64,000 nt of DNA from Hyphomicrobiales bacterium (lineage in GTDB: Bacteria > Pseudomonadota > Alphaproteobacteria > Rhizobiales > Rhizobiaceae). Numbering within the stretch: the first letter of the stretch is position 1; every line of letters starts with the position of its first letter. The DNA lies in contig UBZT01000019.1 in assembly GCA_900470155.1 (NCBI GenBank), positions 1 through 64,000 on the forward strand. Direction: 5' to 3'. Below, in pieces: positions 1 to 9,054 of the stretch. The position numbers and the translations under genes are program-made. The notes beneath the pieces are model-generated. The model had not been told where the DNA came from. It made no database searches and saw nothing but the letters and a program-made list of their open reading frames with translations.

Positions 1-324
1 AATAGATCACTGTTTTTAAACGATAAATTCGATCGTATGATAGTTCCCGGTGAAACTGTGGGGTGAGCCGCGGGATTCAGATGGCCTGAACCGTCGCATG
101 CCAGCCGTTTGGTATGCCCTCAACAGCCCGCCGCTGTGTCAGCCCTCCCCTGCCCTCCATTCTGCCGAAACAAATATGATACGGTCGCGTCTGTCTCCAA
201 GGGTATTCACACCGGACAAAAGTCTTTTGACACCGCGGTCAAAGGCCCCGGAGATCTGAGATACTCAGATCAAGGGGGGGGGGCACACTCTCAAGGAACA
301 ACCGGAGCCTTATAGACATAGAGG
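1..324. other. Left-edge stretch without a recognisable gene
   Basis: I see no convincing coding region here. The stretch lies downstream of the SURF1 gene, which is transcribed toward the left edge. It contains a short inverted repeat with 7-bp arms (GATCTGA at 253-259 and TCAGATC at 265-271) and, just beside it, a run of ten G at 274-283. The repeat could act as a weak terminator for the oxidase operon, but there is no T tract in the direction of transcription. Confidence 0.4.
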
Positions 325-1065
325 TTAAACTGGCCGCTGGCGGCGGATTACATAGATGCCTCCGCCACACATGATGGCCAGGAGATACCATGTGGCGGCA
401 TAGGCGAGATGGCTGTTTCGAAAACTGACCACGGTCAGCCCGCCAATCGGCAATCCACCCCGGTTGGGCGTTGCATCTGCATCCACGAAATATGGTGCGA
501 CATTGTGCAATCCCTGGGCATCCGCGATGGCGGCCACGTCGCGCGAATACCAACGGCCGGCTGCCGGATCATTGTCGCGCAAAAAAGCACCGCCGGGTTC
601 TGGCATCCGCAGAAGTCCAGTCACATTGGCAACAGGGATGCGATCGTGCGCTATGTGCGCTGCTGCGGCCCGCCGATCACCAGGCACGAAACCGCGATTG
701 ATCATGACGATGGTCCGATGGGGCAGGAACATCGGAGTTATCACCCAAAAACCTGGCCCAAGTTCCGTCACCGCCTGAACCAGCACCTGGTGATTGTGCA
801 TAAATTCGCCGGTCGCGGTCACGCGCCGATATTCATCCTTTTCTGCGGACAGACCATTCCATTCCGTTCTCGATGGCACAGCAACCGGCTTCGCGTGGAT
901 GCGCGCCTCTACGCGGGCGATCAAGTCGATCTTCCAGAAAAGGCGCTGCACCTGCCAGCTACCAAGGGTGACGAAAACGACGGCAAGGGCGAGTAGAAGG
1001 CCGCAAAACGCAGTGGTCGGGGGCGATTGCCTATCCCTCGCGCGGCCTCGCGGACCAACATCCAT
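325..1065 (-). CDS. SURF1 family oxidase biogenesis protein
   Basis: A 246-residue SURF1-type membrane protein. SURF1 proteins assist assembly of haem-copper oxidases, probably haem delivery to subunit I. What shows this: a first membrane helix near residues 17-37 followed by GSWQVQRLFWK, a periplasmic middle with GPGFWVITPM and INRGFVP, and a second helix close to the C-terminus (YAATWYLLAIMCGGGIYVI). This two-helix, large-loop layout and the length match the family. The gene is last in the cyo operon, 20 bp after cyoD, so it very likely serves the bo3-type oxidase encoded upstream. The ATG at 1065 is preceded by AAAGGCCGGAAAA, a weak ribosome site. Confidence 0.9.
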   Translation of the reverse strand: MDVGPRGRARDRQSPPTTAFCGLLLALAVVFVTLGSWQVQRLFWKIDLIARVEARIHAKPVAVPSRTEWNGLSAEKDEYRRVTATGEFMHNHQVLVQAVTELGPGFWVITPMFLPHRTIVMINRGFVPGDRRAAAAHIAHDRIPVANVTGLLRMPEPGGAFLRDNDPAAGRWYSRDVAAIADAQGLHNVAPYFVDADATPNRGGLPIGGLTVVSFRNSHLAYAATWYLLAIMCGGGIYVIRRQRPV

Positions 1066-1085
1066 TTTTCCGGCCTTTGCTACCG

Positions 1086-1493
1086 TCAGGGCATGTTCTT
1101 CATCATCTCATGCGTCATGGGCATCATGTTGGCGTTCAGATGGTGCATGACCCATAGCGAGCCGGAAAGCGCGATACCGACGATGATCAACGTGAAGATC
1201 AGCGCCATCATCGTCCAGCCGCCTTCAGACCGTGGGTTCATATGCAGGAAGAACACCATATGCACGACGATCTGGACAACACACAGCGCCATGACCAGAA
1301 ATCCGGTCAAAGCCTTGCTGTCGAACACGTCGCCCATGACCAGACCGAATGGGATTGCGGTCAGGATAATGGACAGCACAAAACCGATAAGATAGCCCTT
1401 GAGCGACCCATGGCCCGCATCATGTCCATGACTATGGCCGTGATGGGTGTTTGCGGCGTCTTCATGCGCCGGGCTTTTTGGCTGTGGGCTCAT
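1086..1493 (-). CDS. cyoD: Cytochrome o ubiquinol oxidase subunit IV
   Basis: A 135-residue small subunit of the cytochrome bo3 quinol oxidase in the inner membrane, needed for assembly or stability of the complex. It has a His-rich cytoplasmic N-terminus (HGHSHGHDAGHG) followed by three predicted membrane helices, with the family pattern GYLIGFVLSIILTAIPF and VQIVVHMVFFLHMN. The start is set at 1493 because its ATG overlaps the cyoC stop as ATGA, the usual translational coupling. A longer reading in the same frame only adds cyoC antisense-frame sequence. The His-rich head is longer than I expect for the E. coli protein and may bind metal. Confidence 0.92.
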   Translation of the reverse strand: MSPQPKSPAHEDAANTHHGHSHGHDAGHGSLKGYLIGFVLSIILTAIPFGLVMGDVFDSKALTGFLVMALCVVQIVVHMVFFLHMNPRSEGGWTMMALIFTLIIVGIALSGSLWVMHHLNANMMPMTHEMMKNMP

Positions 1494-2113
1494 CCGAGCA
1501 CTCCCATCAGGTAGACGAAGGAGAAGACGCCGATCCAGATGACGTCGAGAAAATGCCAGAACATCGACAGGCACATCAGGCGACGGCGGTTTTCCGGGAT
1601 CAGGCCATGCATCTTGACCTGGACCATCATTGTCACAAGCCAGATGATGCCGAAGGTGACATGCAGGCCGTGCGTGCCGACCAATGTGAAGAAGGACGAC
1701 AGGAAGGCACTGCGACCAGGCCCCGCCCCTTCCTGAATCAGGTGATAGAATTCGTAGAGCTCCAGCCCGAGGAAGGTCAGGCCGAACAGGCCTGTCACAC
1801 CGAGCCAGAAGATCGTCTCCATCTTGGCATTGCGCTCCATCTGCAGCATGGCAAGACCATAGGTGATCGACGACAGGAGCAGCATCGCGGTGTTGATCGC
1901 CACAAGCGGCAGGTCGAACAGGTCCGCGGGCGACGGGCCAGCCGCATAATTGCGCCCAAGCACGGCGTGGGTGGCGAACAGGACCGCGAAGATCAGGCAG
2001 TCACTCATCAGATAGAGCCAGAAGCCCAGCATGGTGCTGCCTTCCGGGTGGTGATCGTCCTCGAGATAGAACTGGTTTTCGTTCCATTCGCCTGTGTGTG
2101 TCTTTTCACTCAT
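1490..2113 (-). CDS. cyoC: Cytochrome o ubiquinol oxidase subunit III
   Basis: A 207-residue integral membrane protein with five predicted helices, belonging to the haem-copper oxidase subunit III family. It stabilises subunit I in the bo3 quinol oxidase. Visible family features are GFWLYLMSDCLIFAVLFATH in the first helix, FLGLELYEFYHL, and the C-terminal GTHGLHVTFGIIWL and CLSMFWHFLDVIWIGVF. The start at 2113 gives the protein MSEKTHTGEW, one base after the cyoB stop. The in-frame longer form reaches back into cyoB. The stop overlaps the cyoD start by four bases. Confidence 0.95.
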   Translation of the reverse strand: MSEKTHTGEWNENQFYLEDDHHPEGSTMLGFWLYLMSDCLIFAVLFATHAVLGRNYAAGPSPADLFDLPLVAINTAMLLLSSITYGLAMLQMERNAKMETIFWLGVTGLFGLTFLGLELYEFYHLIQEGAGPGRSAFLSSFFTLVGTHGLHVTFGIIWLVTMMVQVKMHGLIPENRRRLMCLSMFWHFLDVIWIGVFSFVYLMGVLG

Positions 2114-2114
2114 C

Positions 2115-4118
2115 TCAGGTCCGCTCCGCCAGCAGTTGTGAACGCGCATCCTCGGTTGCGGTCACAGTCTCGGCGGGAATGTAGAAATCCCGCTTGTAAT
2201 TGAAGGTATGTCCGATCGCGACCGCGATCACGGCGACGAGGGACAGGACCGCCAGCCACCAGATGTACCAGATCAAGGCAAAGGCGAGCACGACGCTCAA
2301 TGCAGCCAGGATCACGCCGGTTCCGGTATTCTTTGGCATGTGGATCGGCTTGAAGCCGGCCAGCGGACGCTCGTAGCCGCGGTTCTTCATGTCGTACCAG
2401 CTGTCATGATCATGCACGACCGGCGTGAAGGCGAAGTTGTAGTCCGGCGGCGGCGAAGACGTCGACCATTCCAGCGTTCTGCCATTCCAGGCGTCACCAC
2501 TGGTTTCTCGCAACTGGTCGCGACGGCGATAGCTGACGACAATCTGGATGACGAAGGAGGCAATGCCAATGGCGATCAGGAATGCACCGAAGGCCGCGAT
2601 AATGAACCAGATCTGCAGGGACGGGTCCTCGAATTGCGAGACACGGCGGGTAACGCCCATAAGGCCGAGCACGTAGAGCGGCATGAAAGCGAAGAAGAAG
2701 CCGATCTGCCAGAACCAGAAACTCATCTTGCCCCAGAACGGATCGAGCTTGTAGCCGAAGGCCTTGGGCCACCAGTAGACGACGCCGGCCATCAGTCCGA
2801 ACACGACACCGCCGATGATGACATTGTGGAAATGAGCAATCAGGAACAGCGAATTGTGCAGGACAAAGTCTGCCGGCGGGATTGCCAGCATGACGCCGGT
2901 CATGCCGCCGATGACAAAGGTGACCATAAAGCCGATCGTCCACAACATCGGCACCTCGTAGCGGATCCGGCCGCGATACATGGTGAAGAGCCAATTGAAC
3001 ATCTTGGCGCCCGTCGGGATCGAGATGATCATCGTGGTGATGCCGAAAAAGGCGTTAACCGATGCGCCAGACCCCATGGTGAAGAAGTGGTGCAGCCAGA
3101 CCAGATAGGAGAGGATCATGATCACGCAGGTTGCGTAGACCATGGACGCATAACCGAACAGGCGCTTGCTGCTGAAGGTGGCCACGACTTCGGAAAAAAT
3201 GCCGAAGGCCGGCAGGATGAGAATGTAGACCTCGGGATGCCCCCAGATCCAGATGAGGTTCACATACATCATCGGATTGCCACCAAGGTCATTGGTGAAG
3301 AAGTTCGTTCCGGCGTAGCGGTCGAGGGACAGAAGCGCCAGCGTCGCGGTCAGAATCGGAAAGGTGGCAACGATCAGGATATTGGTGCAGAGCGATGTCC
3401 AGGTGAACACAGGCATTTTCATGAAGGTCATGCCCGGAGCCCGCATCTTGACGATCGTCGCGATCAGGTTGATGCCGGACAGCGTCGTTCCGACGCCTGC
3501 GACCTGCAGTCCCCATATGTAGTAGTCAACGCCGACGCCTGGACTGTAGTCGGCACCGGACAGCGGCGGATAGGCGAGCCAGCCGGTGCGGGCAAATTCT
3601 CCGACAAACAGCGACATCATGATGATGATGGCACCGGCCGTCGTCATCCAGAATGAAAAATTATTGAGGAAGGGGAAGGATACGTCGCGCGCGCCGATCT
3701 GCAGCGGCACGACATAGTTCATCAGTCCGGTGACGAAAGGCATGGCCATGAAAAAGATCATGATCACGCCGTGGGCGGTAAAGATCTGGTCGTAGTGATG
3801 CGGGTTAAGATAGCCTTCATTGCCGTTGAAGGCGATCGCCTGCTGAATGCGCATCATGATCGCGTCGGCAAAGCCGCGCATCAGCATGATCAGCGCCAGG
3901 ATCACATACATGATGCCGATCTTCTTGTGATCGACGCTGGTGAACCATTCATGCCAGAGGTAACCCCAGAGCTTGTATTTCGTGACGAGCGCAAATAGCG
4001 CGAGACCGCCCAGAGCCACCACAGCAAAGGTCACCACGAGGATCGGCTCGTGATAGGGAATGGCCTCCCACGACAGACGCCCGAAGATGAATTGCGTCAA
4101 ACTGGTATTATCGAACAT
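2115..4118 (-). CDS. cyoB: Cytochrome o ubiquinol oxidase subunit I
   Basis: The 667-residue catalytic subunit of the bo3-type quinol oxidase. It oxidises ubiquinol, reduces oxygen to water and pumps protons across the inner membrane. About 15 membrane helices are predicted. Key motifs are the haem ligand region FTAHGVIMIFFMAMPF, the CuB-Tyr site GHPEVYILILPAFG, the CuB pair in WLHHFFTMG, and the haem ligand pair in FLIAHFHNVI. The ATG at 4118 (MFDNTSLTQF) is preferred over a TTG four codons upstream. Length agrees with E. coli CyoB (663 residues). It lies between cyoA and cyoC in the usual order. Confidence 0.97.
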   Translation of the reverse strand: MFDNTSLTQFIFGRLSWEAIPYHEPILVVTFAVVALGGLALFALVTKYKLWGYLWHEWFTSVDHKKIGIMYVILALIMLMRGFADAIMMRIQQAIAFNGNEGYLNPHHYDQIFTAHGVIMIFFMAMPFVTGLMNYVVPLQIGARDVSFPFLNNFSFWMTTAGAIIIMMSLFVGEFARTGWLAYPPLSGADYSPGVGVDYYIWGLQVAGVGTTLSGINLIATIVKMRAPGMTFMKMPVFTWTSLCTNILIVATFPILTATLALLSLDRYAGTNFFTNDLGGNPMMYVNLIWIWGHPEVYILILPAFGIFSEVVATFSSKRLFGYASMVYATCVIMILSYLVWLHHFFTMGSGASVNAFFGITTMIISIPTGAKMFNWLFTMYRGRIRYEVPMLWTIGFMVTFVIGGMTGVMLAIPPADFVLHNSLFLIAHFHNVIIGGVVFGLMAGVVYWWPKAFGYKLDPFWGKMSFWFWQIGFFFAFMPLYVLGLMGVTRRVSQFEDPSLQIWFIIAAFGAFLIAIGIASFVIQIVVSYRRRDQLRETSGDAWNGRTLEWSTSSPPPDYNFAFTPVVHDHDSWYDMKNRGYERPLAGFKPIHMPKNTGTGVILAALSVVLAFALIWYIWWLAVLSLVAVIAVAIGHTFNYKRDFYIPAETVTATEDARSQLLAERT

Positions 4119-4149
4119 AGCACTGTCCAAATTCTCGTGAAATGCGACG

Positions 4150-5358
4150 TCAGGGGGTTGTCGAGCCGCTGTTGTTCAACTGTGAAGGTGCCGGACCATC
4201 CTCGCCATCCATACCCGACGGTTCAGCATGCCCATTGTGCATGTTGTGCATGTCATGGTTCATCTGCCCCGGTTCGGACGATTGTTCGTCGATCCCTTCC
4301 GCCGGTTCTTCGCTGCGCGACGGATTTCCGGTTGCCGGGAAGGTTGCACCGGGTGCGGCATCGCCTTCGTGGCCGCCTTCAGCCGCGTGGCGGTTGTCAT
4401 GTTCGAGCTTAGACCGGTTCTCGTGGCTCTCCACGCCTGCGCCGCCCATCATGTCGATATGCATCATCTCGTTCATGCACATCTGGCCCGGGCGTACACA
4501 CATGTTCAGCACCGCTTGGTAAAGTCCGTCCTCGACACCGGCGAAAAAGCGTACCGGATCCTTGATGCTCGGCTTTTCGAGCTTCAGATAGGTATCGCGA
4601 TTGAGCATGGTTCCGGTCTGCTTTACCCGCGCGACCCAGTCGTCGAAACCGGTCTGATCAAGCCCATGAAACTTGAAGCGCATGTGAGAGAAGCCGTCAC
4701 CGCTGTAGTTCGATGACAGGCCTTCGTATTCCCCGGGCTTGTTCATCACGGCGTGCAATCGGGTCTGCATGCCGGGCATGGCGTATATCATGCCGGCAAG
4801 TGCCGGCACGTAGAACGAATTCATCACCGACGAAGCCGTGATCTTGAAGTTGATCGGCACATCCACGGGGGCCGCCATCTCGTTGACTGTGGCAATCCCG
4901 TAATCCGGATAGAAAAACAGCCATTTCCAATCAAGTGCCACGACTTCCACCGTCAACGGCTTTACATCAGCCGGAACAGCGCGCTCGGCATCAATACGGT
5001 CGAGCGGTCGATACGGGTCAAGCTTGTGGGTGCTGATCCAGGTGATGGCGCCGAGCGCAATGATGATGGCCAGTGGCGCAGACCAGATGATAACCTCAAG
5101 GCCGGTCGAATGATGCCATTCCGGGTCATATTTGGCCGCCGTATTCGACTGGCGGTAGTGCCAGGCAAAATAAAGCGTCAGGCAGAGAACCGGCACAATG
5201 ATGATTAGCATCAGAATCGTCGAAATGACGATCAGATCCCTTTGCTGAGCGGCAATGTCGCCCGACGGCGACATGACGACCATCTCGCACCCTGCGAGGC
5301 CAAGGGCCATAGACACAAAAACAATCCATCGTCCGACGACTTTAAACTGACTGGGCAT
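4150..5358 (-). CDS. cyoA: Cytochrome o ubiquinol oxidase subunit II, with His/Met-rich tail
   Basis: A 402-residue lipoprotein subunit of the bo3 oxidase. It has a signal peptide ending in the lipobox LAGC, two membrane helices (about residues 40-100 after processing) and a periplasmic cupredoxin-like domain (VVALDWKWLFFYPDYGIATV, VMNSFYVPALAGMIYAMPGM). As in other quinol oxidases the CuA-binding Cys pair is absent. Odd feature: about 85 residues follow the end of the normal domain (E. coli CyoA is 315 residues), rich in His, Met, Glu and Asp, including MNHDMHNMHNGH. Such a tail could bind copper or other metals in the periplasm; that is inference. It is the first gene of the cyo operon. Confidence 0.95.
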   Translation of the reverse strand: MPSQFKVVGRWIVFVSMALGLAGCEMVVMSPSGDIAAQQRDLIVISTILMLIIIVPVLCLTLYFAWHYRQSNTAAKYDPEWHHSTGLEVIIWSAPLAIIIALGAITWISTHKLDPYRPLDRIDAERAVPADVKPLTVEVVALDWKWLFFYPDYGIATVNEMAAPVDVPINFKITASSVMNSFYVPALAGMIYAMPGMQTRLHAVMNKPGEYEGLSSNYSGDGFSHMRFKFHGLDQTGFDDWVARVKQTGTMLNRDTYLKLEKPSIKDPVRFFAGVEDGLYQAVLNMCVRPGQMCMNEMMHIDMMGGAGVESHENRSKLEHDNRHAAEGGHEGDAAPGATFPATGNPSRSEEPAEGIDEQSSEPGQMNHDMHNMHNGHAEPSGMDGEDGPAPSQLNNSGSTTP

Positions 5359-5674
5359 TTTTAGCTCAACTTGCGTTTCGTCTAGTTGGCAATAATCGCG
5401 ACCCGGCATAAAAGGGAATGAGGCCGTTCGTCGCAGCGCAGCATAATGTCGCAGTGCAGGAATTCAATGGAACCGACCGGACTTGCTCCCTACAAAGCAG
5501 AATTGATTATTGCCAATTGTCCGCCATTTGCCAATCCATTCCGTCCGACAGACGATGGGCTCAACGGAAACGCCCGCATTTGGCAAAAGGGTGTAAGGTT
5601 TTTTTCTTCGCTTGCTTGATCTCGTACGTTGATTGTTCGACATTTGAGCAAGGCGCAATCGCCGGGAGGTAGTC

Positions 5675-7018
5675 ATGAGCGCAGCCGTCAATCCTACGTC
5701 ATCGGGCCTCGAGCAAGACGCCCGTCGCATGCATGATGACGACAAACCGTTGTCGCCCGGTAACATCGCAATCGGCGTCGTGATCGGCCGCATGTCGGAG
5801 TTCTTCGACTTTTTCGTTTACGGGCTTGGCTCGATTCTCGTCTTTCCCAAGCTGATCTTTCCGTTCGCATCCAGCCCGGTCGCGGCAACCCTGATGTCAT
5901 TCTCGATTTTTCCACTCGCCTTTCTGGCACGTCCCGTCGGATCGTTCGCCTTCATGTGGATCGATCGCAACTACGGCCGTGGCACAAAACTGACGATCGC
6001 CCTGGTGCTTCTCGGCGGCTCGACAGCATCCATCGCCTTCCTGCCGGGATATGCGACGATCGGTTACTGGGCCGTGGCGCTCCTCGCGCTGTTCAGGCTC
6101 GGTCAAGGATTTGCGCTTGGCGGCGCGTGGGACGGCCTGGCATCGCTTCTCAACCTCAACGCTCCACCCAAACATCGCGGCTGGTATGCGATGATCCCGC
6201 AGCTTGGTGCGCCCATTGGATTTGCAATCGCCAGCATTCTGTTTTTCTATCTCATCACCAATCTGTCCGAAGCGGACTTTCTCGAATGGGGATGGCGCTA
6301 TCCGTTCTTCGTCGCATTTGCGATCAATGTCGTCGCGCTGTTCGCCCGCCTGCGCATCGTTGCCAGCAAGGAATTCGGTGCAGCGATGGCGGCGCAGGAA
6401 CTGCAGGCTCGCCCGGTTTTCGAAATGTTGAGCAAACATGGCGGAGATGTCGTCATTGGCGCCTTTGCACCCCTGGCAAGCTTTGCCATGTTCCATCTTG
6501 TGACGATCTTCCCGCTGAGCTGGGTGATCCTGACCGGTGGCCAGTCGGCGGCAGAGTTCCTCCTGGTGCAGGTTGCAGGCGCCGGTGTCTGCACGATCGG
6601 GATTGTCCTGTCCGGCGTGATCGCCGACCGTATCGGACGGCGCCGGCAGTTGATGATAGGGGCAAGCCTGATTGCGGTCTTCAGCTTTTCCGCACCCTTT
6701 CTGCTCGATGCCGGTGGCAAGGGGCAGGACGCATTCATCCTCATCGGGTTCGCAATACTCGGCCTGACGTTTGGCCAGGCATCCGGTGCTGTATCCTCGC
6801 GCTTCACCCAGTATTATCGCTACACGGGTGCTGCTCTGACATCGGATCTGGCGTGGCTGGTGGGTGCGGCTTTTGCTCCACTCGTGGCACTCGGTCTTGC
6901 CACCAATTTCGGCATCATCTTCATCGGCGGCTATCTGATTTCTGGCGCGATCTGCACGCTGGTGGCACTTGGTCTTACTCGCGCACTCGACCAGAACGAA
7001 AACCCGCAAGGCGTTTAG
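5675..7018 (+). CDS. MFS transporter, metabolite:H+ symporter type
   Basis: A 447-residue inner-membrane major facilitator protein with about 12 predicted helices. The opening IAIGVVIGRMSEFFDFFVYG and the loop-2/3 segment GSFAFMWIDRNYGRGTK resemble the metabolite:H+ symporter group (sugar/organic acid carriers). A second MFS loop motif is seen as GVIADRIGRRRQ. The substrate cannot be read from sequence. The ATG follows GGGAGGTAGTC, a strong ribosome site. It is divergent from the cyo operon across a 316-bp shared upstream region, so it may respond to the same oxygen or redox signal, although no operator is obvious there. Confidence 0.85.
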   Translation: MSAAVNPTSSGLEQDARRMHDDDKPLSPGNIAIGVVIGRMSEFFDFFVYGLGSILVFPKLIFPFASSPVAATLMSFSIFPLAFLARPVGSFAFMWIDRNYGRGTKLTIALVLLGGSTASIAFLPGYATIGYWAVALLALFRLGQGFALGGAWDGLASLLNLNAPPKHRGWYAMIPQLGAPIGFAIASILFFYLITNLSEADFLEWGWRYPFFVAFAINVVALFARLRIVASKEFGAAMAAQELQARPVFEMLSKHGGDVVIGAFAPLASFAMFHLVTIFPLSWVILTGGQSAAEFLLVQVAGAGVCTIGIVLSGVIADRIGRRRQLMIGASLIAVFSFSAPFLLDAGGKGQDAFILIGFAILGLTFGQASGAVSSRFTQYYRYTGAALTSDLAWLVGAAFAPLVALGLATNFGIIFIGGYLISGAICTLVALGLTRALDQNENPQGV

Positions 7019-7033
7019 CAGACGGTATGTGCC

Positions 7034-7086
7034 ATTTTGGCGAGATCGACGCAGGCACGGTTATCCTACCTCGATCTCGCCAAAAT
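7034..7086. terminator. Bidirectional terminator-like hairpin
   Basis: A perfect 16-bp inverted repeat (ATTTTGGCGAGATCGA at 7034-7049 and its complement at 7071-7086) around a 21-nt loop. It sits between the convergent MFS transporter and haem peroxidase genes. The A/T-rich base of the stem gives a short T stretch on either strand, so it can plausibly end both transcripts. Confidence 0.7.
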
Positions 7087-7114
7087 CTAAAAATCTGCCC
7101 GATATTCTGCTGTG

Positions 7115-8572
7115 CTAGCTGGAAGGCGGGGCCGTGGGTGTTGGAGGAGGTGCAGGCGGCGGAAGCTCCGCGGGCAGGTTGTCGACGTCTTCAGCCTCGA
7201 TGTCAGGTGCATCGTCTCCCAATGCGAGTTTTATCAGGTCGGTCACGGTGAACCGTCCCGGATGCGCGGAAGGAAGGGTCGGCGTCCAGTTTCGATCCTG
7301 CCACAGGAACGAAGCCTTGTCCGCCAGCAGGATATCGACAAACGTCTGGGCCACGATATGTGCTCCGACGCCCCCCATGTGCTGGCCATCATGCAGGAAT
7401 TCGGCCTCGCGCAGAATGTAGAACCAGAGGGGAGCAAGCCCTGCGCCGCCAGGCACATCGGTCCAGACTACGCTGTCTGGCAATCGCTCCGGTAACGCCA
7501 GAAAGTTGGCAATTGTCTGTCCGGCGGGAAGGCGCAGGTCGACACCCCGTTTCAGGTTGCGAACTGCCAGCGAGCGGTCGGCAGCACTGGTATCGGGCGG
7601 TACGACACCATTTGGAAGCTTAAGCAATTGAGGTGCCAGTTTGGTATCGATTAGCTTTCCGCGGGTCGCAGCGACGCCAAAGAACCGTGACCAATCGATG
7701 CGAAGGATCTCTGGCAAGGGGCGTCCGCCACGCAAATCGTTGTCGGCTGGTGGCGCCGTCGGATCGGTCGGAAAAATCGCTGCACCGCCTTGTGCATTGA
7801 TCGGATAAAAGGCGCGGATCTGGCTATGTCCAAATCGATAGGCCGCGCCGCTGAATTCAACCGGCATATAGGGAGCGCAAACCTTGGCGCGATCGGTTGA
7901 ACCCAGCACCGCATCGACAGCGGCCCTGCCGACCGTGCGCACCAGGAATTCATTGAGGACGATCCATTGATAGTGCCAGCGCACTATGGTCTGGGCATCC
8001 TCGAACCGAGACCGCCCGCCCGTATCACTGGTAAAATCGCGCATGACCCTGTTGTGGAACTTCAAAAACAGCACATGCAACTGACCGATGATGCGGTTCT
8101 CATCATTACGATGGTCGCCGATGATCGCGGTGCCCTGGCGGTTTCGCGGCAGATCGAACCCGTCCTCCGACAGAAGAAAGCAACCGGGACAGTTGCGATC
8201 ATAGAGTGCCGGGCTGGCACCAGGTCCGCGGCCATAGAGAGAATCGAGCTCGAAGGCGGGTGTGCGAAAATTCGTCGTTGCGTTGAGGTCAATCTGCTGC
8301 TCCAGAATGGAGGTCGCATCCAGGGTCAGATCATGATCGATGAACTGCCCGAGAAACGTATATCCGGCCTTGATCCGTGGATTGTCCACGCCGCCGCCGG
8401 GGCCCTCCATTGGACCAGGAGGGCCGCCATCGGGACCCGCACCACCCAGCACATCTGCCGGTGGCACCATCGTCTTCAGCGAACGCAGTTCTGGAAACAT
8501 CCGGCCAAACCGACCCGTATCGGTGAAGCGCCCCTGTGGGACACTCAATCCACGATTCTCAAATCCATGCAT
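7115..8572 (-). CDS. Animal-type haem peroxidase
   Basis: A 485-residue member of the peroxidase-cyclooxygenase (animal haem peroxidase) superfamily. These enzymes use peroxide to oxidise halides or organic compounds. Visible sites: distal GQFIDHDL with His about residue 80; HRNDENRI, where the Arg and Glu match the catalytic Arg and haem-ester Glu of myeloperoxidase; FLKFHNRV; and the proximal-His region YRFGHSQIR. No signal peptide is seen, so it is cytoplasmic or exported by another route. The C-terminus is Pro/Ala-rich. The second ATG (8572) has GGAGG five bases upstream and is preferred over 8584. It stands alone, without an obvious partner gene. Confidence 0.88.
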   Translation of the reverse strand: MHGFENRGLSVPQGRFTDTGRFGRMFPELRSLKTMVPPADVLGGAGPDGGPPGPMEGPGGGVDNPRIKAGYTFLGQFIDHDLTLDATSILEQQIDLNATTNFRTPAFELDSLYGRGPGASPALYDRNCPGCFLLSEDGFDLPRNRQGTAIIGDHRNDENRIIGQLHVLFLKFHNRVMRDFTSDTGGRSRFEDAQTIVRWHYQWIVLNEFLVRTVGRAAVDAVLGSTDRAKVCAPYMPVEFSGAAYRFGHSQIRAFYPINAQGGAAIFPTDPTAPPADNDLRGGRPLPEILRIDWSRFFGVAATRGKLIDTKLAPQLLKLPNGVVPPDTSAADRSLAVRNLKRGVDLRLPAGQTIANFLALPERLPDSVVWTDVPGGAGLAPLWFYILREAEFLHDGQHMGGVGAHIVAQTFVDILLADKASFLWQDRNWTPTLPSAHPGRFTVTDLIKLALGDDAPDIEAEDVDNLPAELPPPAPPPTPTAPPSS

Positions 8573-9054
8573 GTCTTCCTCCATCCAATAGGGGGCTGCA
8601 GATCAGCGATAGCAAATGCTCCACACGCGACCATGATCCGACGCTATCGATCAGCGTCGGTCCGGCAGTTTTTTGATCCATGCTTGCATCAGGTTGCGCG
8701 GACCATCATCGGCAGAAGACAGTCGGGCCAGTTGGCCGATGGCGCACAATAATTGCGGTGACACGCCGAACCCTAACCCAGATTAGACAGGATTTCGATG
8801 ACCAGCCATCTCCATACTTAATGATATTCTCATTTACAGGCCGACTGAATGTTACGCCATCAAGCCTCTGTGCCAAAATCGCTGGTGAGATCATCCAGTT
8901 AGGAAAGAGTGAAATATGAGGGATTGTCGCCAATTGACACAAGCAGCGGCCAGACCATCGGCGTCAATGCCGACGTCGGACGGCCGTGCGGATGAACAGG
9001 GAACTCATTCTCGGCATAGGCTCGCAGATGTTCACCCGCTATGGCGCATGCCAA
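8573..9054. other. Intergenic region, no gene seen
   Basis: Between the peroxidase start and the 3' end of the 3-hydroxyisobutyrate dehydrogenase gene. Apart from the inverted repeat at 8638-8660 I see no structure or convincing coding potential. The part from about 8740 to 8930 is noticeably richer in A/T than the flanking genes, compatible with promoter sequence or eroded DNA. Confidence 0.4.
8638..8660. promoter_or_regulatory. Inverted repeat upstream of the peroxidase gene
   Basis: CCGACGCT at 8638-8645 and AGCGTCGG at 8653-8660 form perfect 8-bp arms around a 7-bp centre. It is 66 bp upstream of the peroxidase start, a plausible operator position. The binding protein is unknown. Confidence 0.4.

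Noticed and set aside
274..283. Run of ten G near the left edge
   Set aside because: A homopolymer with no gene attached; it may be a sequencing-prone site and cannot be interpreted further.
1451..3656. Two long plus-strand open frames (250 and 482 codons) across the cyo genes
   Set aside because: They are antisense to cyoB, cyoC and cyoD, are dominated by Asp/His/Glu/Gln/Arg as expected from the reverse of membrane-protein codons, and match no family.
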